Shown here in pieces: positions 12,801 through 20,924 of a DNA stretch of 23,684 nt (within the stretch, counting starts at the first letter, position 1; each line of letters starts with the position of its first letter). Source of the DNA: Ichthyophthirius multifiliis (lineage: Eukaryota > Ciliophora > Oligohymenophorea > Hymenostomatida). A program made the translations under genes and the position numbers. The notes beneath the pieces were generated by a model, which saw nothing but the letters and a program-made list of their open reading frames with translations, made no database searches and was not told where the DNA came from. The stretch covers positions 1-23,684 of the forward strand of contig NW_004086120.1 of assembly GCF_000220395.1 (NCBI RefSeq), in the 5' to 3' direction.

Positions 12801-14781
12801 CATTTACACTGTAAAGCAATATCTAAGTACATTTCTAGATATAAAATCTGAGTTTTTCGATTCTCTATATACTTTTTTTTCATCTGACACAATCCAATGT
12901 ACCTAACAACTAATTAAATTTTACCGTCAATTAGATTTCTAGTCATAAATTAGAGAAAAAACTAAATAAAACTAAAACCCATAATAAATATCCTACGCCT
13001 CTTTAATAAATAAAGTCACAATATAAGACAAAGCAGTAGAATAATATATTCGCCTAACAAACGGCTAACCTATAAACACTTCTTTTTTTTCACGAGAAGC
13101 TAAATTTCCTATAGAAGCAGTTGAATTAGTATCTTTTTTAGCCTAAATAAAGAATGCTCCAAATAATTAGATTAGAAATGAAATATATGAATAAATGAAA
13201 AATAATGCATATATAAATAAGGCTTTGTAGTAGATATAAATTAATTTATAAGAATTAATTTCCTGTTTTAAAATGATGTATTTAGATTATAATCCAAATG
13301 ATACAAAATGGATATAAAAAGCATTAAAATTGCCATCTTCTTATAAAATGGATGGTCTATAGTAACTATTGCTATTAGATACATGCCAAGAGATATATGG
13401 AGATACTAAAATTTCATTAAAAAAAATAATTTCATTAATAAAAAATAATAAAATTATCAAAACAATGAAAGTAGATGAAACATGGATTACAGTAGCCTAT
13501 ATTTTAGGAAGAGGTGAATTTACATTAATAAGAGATTATGCTAAAAATATTTATGGTTTATAATATCCGACTAATTCTTATCCTTCCACAGAATATTAAT
13601 AACCTAAACCGTATTTAGCATAATGCACTTTAACAAATGAAAATGATTTCCATTCATTAATAGTAGGTATAACAGGGTAATTTTTAAAAATTTTATATTA
13701 TATATATATATATATTATATATATATATATTAAATATATTATTATAATAGTATATTAAAATATTATTTATATATTTATATTTATATATTTATATATTTAT
13801 ATATTTATATATTATATTTTTATATTTTTAATATATTTTATTAATTTATACAGTATTATAAGTAGTAGATTAAGTAATATTAAACCTACTCAAGTTTTAT
13901 ATAATATATATAAGAATATATCTATGAAAATGAAAAAAGATTAATAATAGAAATATGATGAATCTTTAAATAATATAGATAAATTAAAAAAAGGTAATAC
14001 ATTAGATTATGCTATATATTAATTGACAAAAAGTACTTATTTAAGTCCTATGTGGACATTATTAATATTAGGAGATTTTAATACTTGGGAATATTTAGCT
14101 TAGACTCATTTTATGATTAATAATAGCAAAATAACATATTTAAATCCTATAAAAGCATTAGTTTTGATAATTAACTTTTTGAATTTCCCTACTATCTTAA
14201 AAGAAGTTACTGTAAATAATGAATACATAATGATTTTGAAAGTAATAAGGGAAAGTTTTTTAGATTCTTAAAAAATTATTAATAAAAATTCTAAAAAGAA
14301 AAATATTAATACTGATATAGATATAAAAAATGAAGAAGATAATAAAAATGAAGAAAAAAAAAATGAAGAAGAGCAAGAAAAAGAAATAGAATAAGAAGAA
14401 AAAAAATAATAAATTGAAGATGATCTTTTGCAATATTTAACAGAAAAATTATGCCCTGATATATAAAAAAGATAATTAGAAATTTTAGATAGTTTTGAAA
14501 TATATGATCCTATGAAATTAAATGAAATGGCTAGAAATGTTAATTTCCCTACTAATATTATTTAAATGTTAGTATAATACTATAACCAATATACAAAAAA
14601 AGAGCTAGAATAAAAAAAATAAAAATAAAAAGGTAGAAAAGAGAAAGAATAAGAATAAAAAGAATATTAAGAAGGAAATTAATAAGAAATTAAATATTTA
14701 TTAACTGATGAGATTCTATTATAAGTTATGATAGAAAAGTAATCAAAATATATTAAATATATAAATAATATTATAAATATG

Positions 14782-14818
<37 letters not shown>

Positions 14819-15719
14819 TTAAATTATATTCATATAATAATATATTTATATTTAATAGTGATTTACAAAATTAAAATGAATATGAACAAATATATGATAT
14901 TATTATTAAAGTATTTAAATAAATAAATACGTATTTTTATACAGATCCTAGAATAGAGAAAAACGATTAAATATATGAATATATAAAATACAATAATAAA
15001 CAGAAAAAATTCAAATTTACATAATAAAATTGTAATTTTGTAATGAATTAAAATCCTATAATGTAGCTAAATGTATTAACTTCGTTATACTAACTAAAAA
15101 GATGTTATTGGGATATATTTGGGTATGCAGATAGAGAAGATGATCATTCTAAATAAGTTTCATTTTTAATAGACTTTTTATTATCCACAATTGAAAAATA
15201 TTACTTTTATGATGATATGATAGATTATTTTTCTAAATTTCGACTTATATAAATTATAGTAAAAATTAAATTAAAGAAAAGCCTAAATATAATATTTATT
15301 TATATTAATAGGGTTTAGCATGTGGATTCACATTAACTACAGATGATATATTAAGATCTAACCCAACAGAAAGTTTATATAATTATAATTATTAATAAGT
15401 AATGGTATAATTATATGAATGGTGTTAAGATAAAAATATAAATGATAAATTATCTTTAGAAAGCAACAAAAGTAAAATCGCCATATAAAAATTCAAACTA
15501 AAATAAAACTACTACTTTGAATTATTAGCTAAAGATATTATTTCTACATATGACTAATATGGTAGTATGTCTAAAAAGCTTGGATTTTTCAAAGACTTTT
15601 TAGATGAGGATATTATTACTTGTATATAAAATAATACTATGGAATATTTAATTGATAATTTTGAGGATTATATAGACTCTTAGTAAATTTATTTTGATTT
15701 AAAAAAATAATAATATTAA

Positions 15720-15769
<50 letters not shown>

Positions 15770-16906
15770 TAATTAGTGTTTCTTATTAATATTAAGAATT
15801 TAAAATATTTTATGATCTTTAAGACTCAACATAATTTTTGAATTATAGAAAAAGAGAAGGATATTATGATAATTATGATTTGGAATAAACAGATTTTTAA
15901 TGTGGGGCTAAAAACAAAGATGTAATAAATTAATAAGATAAATTCCAAGAAATGACTTAAAATGATAATTTTGTACTTTTAGTTGATATTTTTAGAGAAA
16001 ACTATCAAGCTTTAAATATGCACGAATTTTTTATGGAAAATTACTCTTAAGTATTTTTTTTTTTTTTAAAAAAAAAAATTATATACTTTTAATATTTATT
16101 GCGATTTTTTTTATTTTCACCTTTTATTTTTAAAAAATTCAATCAAAATTAAAAAAGGCTTTTTTAGCCTTTTTTTTTCGATTGCTTTTTTAAAATAAAT
16201 TACAAAAATTATAATGTTAAAAAAAAATATAATTAATTATTATATATTTTTTTAAGGAATGTAATTTCTATTTTGGTGTACTATTATTAAATGGAGCTAT
16301 TTTATAAGATAGAGGTGAAATATAATTTGATAATATGATAAGTTGTTTATCTGCAAGTACTTAATTTATGGTTAGTAATAAAAAAGTTCTCGCCGAAATT
16401 CTATGTTTATATTTATCATCTATATATTAGCCTTTCTAGGCTTTACTAGATGAAACATGTTCTGAAGGAAAAGATAAAATTCTCCATAGTTTTATTTCTT
16501 TAGCTATGGATAAATCACTAGATCCTAAAAGTGATCTTGACAGAATTCTTTCGATTTCTAATTTAACGGATATTAATAGACAGTAATTATTTATAAATTA
16601 ATTTTAAACATTTTTTTTTTTTCAAATAAATAATAAAAAAAAAATCTTAATCGATAAAAAAAATGGTTATATTTTTATTTATTTAAATGGAATTTAAAAA
16701 AAATAATATATGCATATATATATTTATATTTATAAAAATTAATATATTAGTGTCGTTTAAAATATTAAATTGTTCTATGAAGGAAATATGAACGAATGTT
16801 TGAAATTAGTTTAATATTCTGAAGTATTTTAATATTGTCCTACTGCTTTATAATATTTATAAAAATTCCTTTGGTCATTCGAAAAAGTATAAAAACATTA
16901 TTATTT

Positions 16907-16944
<38 letters not shown>

Positions 16945-18904
16945 TATATTTATATATATATATTTATATATTTATATAAATTTATTAAAAGGGATAAATG
17001 CATATTCATGAAGAAGATGAAAACACAATAGATTTTTTTTAAAGGTCTAATCTATCTCCAAATAAAAATAAAGCTTAGGAAAAAGCTGAGATTTATTTTT
17101 GGAAAATATGTGCTGAAATCTGCAATTTTAAATAGAATAAGGACAAAATAATTAAACTTCATTAAAATATAAAAAAATGTAAAGAAAATATTAAAACTAT
17201 TGAAGATAAGATAGCTAAAGATGCTTAAAATTAGGCATAATCTAAAAAACAATTAAAATAAGAAGGTATTATGGATATGAAAAAAAATGAATAGAAAAAA
17301 GATAATAATTAAAAAGAAGAAAGTGAAGAAAATAAACCCTTGAATAAATAAAAACTAGAAAATAAACCAAATACAGATAAACAAAAAGAAGAAATTAAAC
17401 CCAAAGATGATTTAAAAGATAAAGAAGAGAAAAAAATAAAAGAATTTTAAGATGAACTTAAATTTAATTTAGAAGAAGCCAATAAAATAAATCTTAAAAA
17501 TAAAAAACTAGAATTTAATTATTTATTAAAATGCTTAAGAAAAATAATTAAAAATGAATGGGATTTCTTAGTATATAATTAATAAAAAGACTAAGATGGA
17601 TATAGGTATTTTTTTTTTTAAATAAAAAATAAATTAAATATAAAATATTAATAGTTAATCTTTTTATCTTATATATAATATAAACGAATAAACAAATGGA
17701 TATTAATTATTAAAATACTTATATTTATTAAAGCCTAAGGACATTTCCATATTAAAAAATATTTAATTAACTAATGCTTTGACTGAATTAAACGTAAAAA
17801 CAATAAAAAAAGTTAAAAAAATATAAAACAAAAAAATAGAATATTGATGAAGAATAATAAATGTTTTAACTTTTCAAAGAACATAATATAATTTCATTTT
17901 CGGATGAATTAAAATATATTCATTTAATTTTAGGAATTGCAAATAATTCTTTAATAAAAATAATAAATTCCCTTAGTACAAACGAACTTGAAGATAGATT
18001 AGATTAATACACATTTTAAACCGAAAAACAAGTCGAAAAAAATAAAAAAAATCAAACAAATACTGAAAAAACTCCAAAACAAGACTAAAAACAAAAAAAC
18101 AATCTTGCTTTTAAATTTAAATAAATTCTAGAAACAAGAGAAGCAAATAAAGTATATATATTATATGAAAATATATTAATAATAATAATAAAAAAAAAAT
18201 AGGAATCTTTAATGAAAAAAGGTTATAAAGAACAACTTAATGACGAAGAATAACTAAAAAGAAAAGAAAAAGTAGCTATATTATAATCCTTGTTTTTATG
18301 GAAAAACATTACTGTTTTAGGATATGGTATATAGGATAAAATTAACCCTTTAATTGAATATTTAAAAAAGCCGGCTTCGGATTTAAATTATAATCAACTA
18401 TTTATTAATATGGGAAATTTATTTTAGATATTTAAAAATTCTTTATAGTTTATTTCTGTTGTTTTTATTGATTCTATATTTAGTATCGACTCTAGTATTT
18501 TGAATGTAGAAATAGAAGAAAAGCCTAAATAATCTCATAAAAATAAAAACTAAATTTTTAATTCGAAAATAACTAGTGTAAAATAAACTAATTAAATAGG
18601 ATATACAATGAGTTAAATTCTACAAAAGTAAAAAAAAATTATTTAAAAAAAATAATTAAAAATTAGTATGGAATTCAAAAAAATAGATGAAAATTTATTC
18701 AAATCTTAAAAAAAAGACGATGATATTTCAATTTCAAAAATAAGATTAATATTTGAAAATATAAAAAAGTTAGTAAACATTACAAAAAACATTTAATTGA
18801 ACTTAATGAATAAATTAAAATAATTTCTGATGGTAAAATTTAATTGCCTTTAACAAATATAATAACTAAATAATAAAAATATTAATTAAGTATTAAATAT
18901 ATAC

Positions 18905-18947
<43 letters not shown>

Positions 18948-20577
18948 TATAAAAAATAGATAGATAATATGTATATATAACTAAATTTATAAATGGATCT
19001 TTAATATCTGAAATCAAAAATGAGCATATAGTAATAAGTTATTTATACGATTTATATGAAGCTGGTTCCAACTCAATAGCTTAAGGAAATAGTGCTTCAA
19101 TCTAAAAATTCTTCAAAGAATAAGAAAAATAATCATAATCTTTATTAAATTACATATTTTAAGGAAATTAAGTTTTTGCTAATTTATTCAATAAACTATT
19201 GCAAATATTATTTACAATTTAACTACTAATAAGTTAAAAATAACAAGGTTTAAACAAAACTCAAAAAAATCAACTTTCTAAAGAAATAGAAGATATAATA
19301 ATTATAGTTGCCAAAGACATATTTAATGCAAATGAATCAATTCTTTCATTAATTCATGCCTTATTTTATTTAATTACAAACCAAAAACCTGAAATTCTCA
19401 AGCATAACACTATTTCAAGTACATAAGATTCTATTAGAGTAAATATATATAAAACAATATAAATAAATATAATATATAAATAGGTTTTAATTTAATTCGC
19501 CTTCGAAAATGAAGACTTGAAATAATTCTTTTTCGGAAAAGCCTCTAAATCAGACGATGGAGCATAAATCGAGAAAATGATTTCAAATATATTTATTTTA
19601 CTCTAATCTATATTTGAAAGACCTTAATAAAGTTTAAACGACCCATATGTAGTCCAAGAAGTCATGAAATTATTAAAATATATAAGCAAAGGTTAAATAG
19701 ACTGTACTATTATTGAAGATATAATATCAATAGTATAAGGCGATTATTAAAAGATTTTCGTTGTGATTAAAAAGTTCGATATTTTAGATTAAAATAAAAT
19801 AAACTTGATTAATAAAATTTATGATTAAGTTTCTTCTATGGGTGTTTTTTAAGATAAAGATAAATTAACAAATATTGGGAAATAATCATAAGCCCCACTT
19901 TCTGATAAAATGAAGGATTTAATAAAAAAATTAAAAGAAGGAAAAGTAAAATAAATATATATTTTTTTTATTTATTTTTTTTAAAAAAAAAAAGGTTTAA
20001 ATTGCTGATATATTTTATGCAGTTGATAAAGAAGGAGATGGAAATGGCTCCATTTCAAAAGATGAATTTAGCAATTTTATTAAAAGATTAGGTATTTTTA
20101 ATAAATTTAATTATTTTTTATAATAATAAAAAATAAGGTATGGAATTAACAATTCACAGAATAAATGAAATATTTGCAGCTATAAAAAATAATAAAAAAA
20201 GTAAACATAAAATGATATAAAACGAGCTAAATGAAGATTCTTTAAATCAAGATGAATTCGAATAAGCATTTAAATATTTAAATGATAAAAAAACGTCAAT
20301 GACATTAGAAAAACTAGGAATTTCTCCTGCTTTGTTAGCTATAGCTTTAGGAACTTTAATTATTATTTTAATTTTGTTGTTAGTTTTCATTTTCCTTGGA
20401 ATTAGTGCCTTTGCTCTAGGTGGTACTTTTGGAGCTATTATTAATTCAATTATTCCTATGTCAGCAGCAGGTGGGGCTGCTAGCTCATAGGAAGATAAAA
20501 CAAAATAATTAAAGGAAGATAATTTGAAAGATGCAGTAAACGAAACATAAGAAATTTTACATTCAAATTAACTTTGA
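4059..20577 (+). CDS. Giant multi-exon membrane protein with C-terminal EF-hand (~4,840 aa)
   Basis: One reading path of 22 exons runs without an in-frame TGA to the stop at 20575-20577, using TAA and TAG as Gln. Removing 21 GTA..AG introns (1,993 nt) and allowing one missing A in each of three A-runs (4064-4070, 5058-5062, 18763-18768) gives 14,529 nt, 4,842 residues plus stop. Layout: TM1 about 67-90, ectodomain about 91-585, membrane cluster about 586-1100, coiled coil about 1580-2050, helical solenoid about 2070-4650, EF-hand loop 4677-4688, hydrophobic tail about 4760-4795. The start is uncertain. ATG 4059 needs one of the extra As. The first ATG in the uninterrupted frame is 4241, yet 4109-4240 reads as coding (YEDQAEDEPLIQKRDN, REYYLKKFYSDMLKW). 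Size, EF-hand and helical repeats recall ryanodine receptors, but the membrane block is N-terminal and no pore motif is seen, so I do not assign that family. Confidence 0.85.
4331..5960 (+). other. Ectodomain with beta-solenoid-like repeats and a Cys cluster
   Basis: About 500 residues lie between the first and second membrane helices. The first half has short alternating hydrophobic strands separated by polar turns (SAKNLDIRGSKIQLNSPQ, FSGSVEINNFEF, ASIDVSEGNISI). This spacing is typical of right-handed beta-helices or adhesin-like folds. Next comes a cysteine cluster GCEKVCAYGVQC with a further Cys at EQRC, suggesting disulfides and therefore an extracytosolic location. Aromatic-rich sequence follows (YMKPWWLGTLTI, SPGYCPYVPSL), then a polar stretch leading to the second helix. 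The fold is inferred from periodicity; I recognise no named domain. One A-run frame change falls inside it near 5060. Confidence 0.5.
5961..8213 (+). other. Membrane-helix cluster of the giant protein
   Basis: Hydrophobic segments in order: 5964-6050 (VLFAAIIVSVVLALIVGLVL), 6297-6380 (IIKLFDTLIFLAPPLSAF, proline-broken, perhaps re-entrant), 7290-7380 (FFDVITVIAHVSVIILLGSP), 7537-7620 (WILVFIIAITLTFWLLSF) and 7692-7800 (MWCIVLLASYTALVYFSL). A charged cytosolic-type linker with coiled-coil character separates the first two (6060-6290). A long polar stretch with the 6792-7011 intron separates the second and third. Counting the N-terminal helix, five or six crossings are likely. I find no selectivity-filter-like or voltage-sensor motif, so channel function is not supported by sequence alone. 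Confidence 0.6.
8346..9420 (+). other. Helical region after the membrane cluster, with a degenerate EF-like segment
   Basis: After the last clustered membrane helix the protein turns polar and helical (QLKNEISGILWCFINEDKR, FVWELAFPEQTIQGGL). The segment RLAYNLFKDQDQIQYKDIM, coded at about 9070-9120, resembles an EF-hand helix-loop-helix but lacks the proper spacing of acidic ligands, so I regard calcium binding as unlikely. Just inside the 8346 exon start lies a cryptic intron-like stretch, 8346-8385 (GTAAGT..TTTCAG). Splicing it out would reach a TGA within 14 codons, so the read-through form is taken as the coding one. Confidence 0.45.
9420..10975 (+). other. Q/E/K-rich coiled coil
   Basis: About 470 residues, interrupted by introns at 9797-9902 and 10304-10343, are dominated by Gln, Glu, Lys, Asn and Leu/Ile in heptad-like spacing. 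Examples are LLSLVNDLNNQLQMEKENL, KSISFKEQEKLEQQ and the final block LENQIKDIKDQIETLKKKEE. Most Gln codons are TAA or TAG, which is why the region has no standard-code frame. A short acidic stretch (KDDDDNYYDQEFEDYD) sits near 10120. Such regions normally form parallel dimers or long rods; the partner is unknown. Confidence 0.65.
9836..9892. repeat. (TA)n followed by a 6-bp tandem repeat inside an intron
   Basis: Within the 9797-9902 intron a pure TA run passes into about six to seven copies of the hexamer ATAAAT. The array makes up half of the 106-nt intron. Similar TA arrays swell the introns at 8214, 14739, 15683, 16887 and 18890. Confidence 0.85.
15720..15764. repeat. (AT)n microsatellite inside an intron
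   Basis: An almost perfect AT dinucleotide run of more than 40 bp fills the middle of the 15683-15776 intron. It does not affect the reading frame because it lies wholly between the splice sites. Length variation between strains is expected for such a run. Confidence 0.9.
16151..16178. repeat. Inverted repeat (hairpin) inside intron 16051-16256
   Basis: The arms AAAAAGGCT and AGCCTTTTT flank a short T-rich loop and are followed by a T-run. In bacteria this would look like an intrinsic terminator. Here it lies in a 206-nt spliceable intron between exons whose frames join cleanly, so a structural role in the intron, or chance, is more likely. The intron also holds more G and C than others in the gene (tttattgcgat, ttttcacctttt, cgattgc). 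Confidence 0.55.
19995..20300 (+). other. EF-hand pair near the C-terminus
   Basis: QIADIFYAV leads into the loop EGDGNGSISKDE (coded at 20031-20066) and the exit helix FSNFIKRLGMEL, an EF-hand with D3, N5, Gly6, Ile8 and Glu12 in place. Position 1 is Glu rather than the usual Asp, preceded by DK, so affinity may be lowered or the D two residues before may contribute. The second half of the pair, HRINEIFAAI...SLNQDEFEQAFKYL, keeps both helices but has a basic, irregular loop (KNNKKSKHK) that should not bind calcium. The pair is split by the 46-nt intron 20092-20137. It lies directly before the C-terminal hydrophobic segment, so calcium sensing close to a membrane is the likely role. Confidence 0.8.
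20326..20577 (+). other. Gly/Ala-rich C-terminal hydrophobic segment and tail
   Basis: A hydrophobic stretch (ALLAIALGTLIIILILLLVF) continues into small-residue-rich FALGGTFGAIINSIIPMSAA and GGAASS. It is long enough for one helix plus a re-entrant or second short helix. A charged tail of about 27 residues follows, ending at TGA 20575-20577. Base composition is visibly richer in G and C here than elsewhere in the gene. The small-residue motif suggests tight helix packing or oligomerisation (inference). Confidence 0.7.
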
Positions 20578-20860
20578 AAATTATTAATATTATTTAACAA
20601 AAAAATTAATTATGAATATTTATATATATTTTATATTAGATTTGTTTTTAAAAAAAATCAAGGTTTTAAAAATAAATTATATCTAAAAATTAATAATACG
20701 GAAAAACAAAAAAAATTATATATATATATAATTTATATATTTTTTAGTTTTTTATTAAAGTATTAAATTAATTTAATAATATTAATACAAAATTAAATCT
20801 GAATATTTATTTTTATTTAATAAAATTAATATAATAAATATGTATTAATTATATAATAAT

Positions 20861-20900
20861 ATCTTATTATTAGATATTTTATCTTATTATTAGATATTTA
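20861..20900. repeat. Two-copy 20-bp tandem repeat with hairpin units
   Basis: The 20-bp unit atcttattattagatatttt occurs twice in tandem with one mismatch. Each unit with its edges forms a small inverted repeat, AATATCT and AGATATT around the loop TATTATT. It lies about 280 bp downstream of the giant gene's stop codon. It could be a 3'-end RNA structure or a chance A+T feature. Confidence 0.7.
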
Positions 20901-20924
20901 TTACTTTATTTATTAAAAAGTAAT
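20900..20924. repeat. Inverted repeat, 8-bp arms
   Basis: ATTACTTT and AAAGTAAT are perfect 8-bp complementary arms around a 9-nt A/T loop, immediately after the 20-bp tandem repeat. Together they make a cluster of three potential hairpins in 65 bp, about 300 bp after the giant gene ends. Confidence 0.5.

Larger units (their letters stand above)
11000..19945 (+). other. Very long alpha-helical solenoid-like region
   Basis: About 2,600 residues consist of repeated amphipathic helices of roughly 12-20 residues with Leu/Ile cores and short polar turns (LLGIINIITQRNKTGIQNIL, QILCENNQQQMIKYLLEFL, LNEMARNVNFPTNIIQMLVQ). The spacing resembles armadillo/HEAT-type repeats. No repeat consensus is strong enough by eye to name a family. 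Two charged low-complexity linkers break it: an acidic one near 14320-14410 (NEEEQEKEIEQEEKKQQ) and a K/E-rich one near 17220-17460. The region is likely cytosolic and protein-binding. Its 3' part is cut by many short introns, whereas 10344-13676 has none. Confidence 0.5.
4556..20137 (+). other. Intron set of the giant gene (21 introns)
   Basis: Introns, each phase-checked against both flanking exons: 4556-4657, 4898-4944, 6792-7011, 7428-7489, 8214-8345, 8926-8981, 9797-9902, 10304-10343, 13677-13853, 14739-14858, 15259-15311, 15683-15776, 16051-16256, 16583-16750, 16887-16991, 17606-17654, 17794-17839, 18890-18959, 19439-19483, 19946-19994, 20092-20137. All begin GTA (mostly GTAA, otherwise GTAT). 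Fifteen end TAG, two CAG and four AAG. Lengths range from 40 to 220 nt, and the longer ones are mostly swollen by (TA)n or poly-T tracts. The longest exon, 10344-13676, is intron-free for 3.3 kb. Borders are inferred from frame continuity, without transcript data. The 18890-18959 intron depends on accepting the frame change near 18768. Confidence 0.75.

Noticed and set aside
16151-16178. Rho-independent-type terminator
   Set aside because: It has the bacterial look, but it lies inside a eukaryotic intron between two in-phase exons.
17052-17252. Minus-strand hydrophobic frame of 66 residues
   Set aside because: It is antisense to the charged linker of the giant protein and has the same composition artefact.
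4059-20577. Identification as a ryanodine or IP3 receptor
   Set aside because: Size and EF-hand are suggestive, but the membrane helices cluster in the N-terminal quarter and no GGGxGD-type pore sequence is visible.
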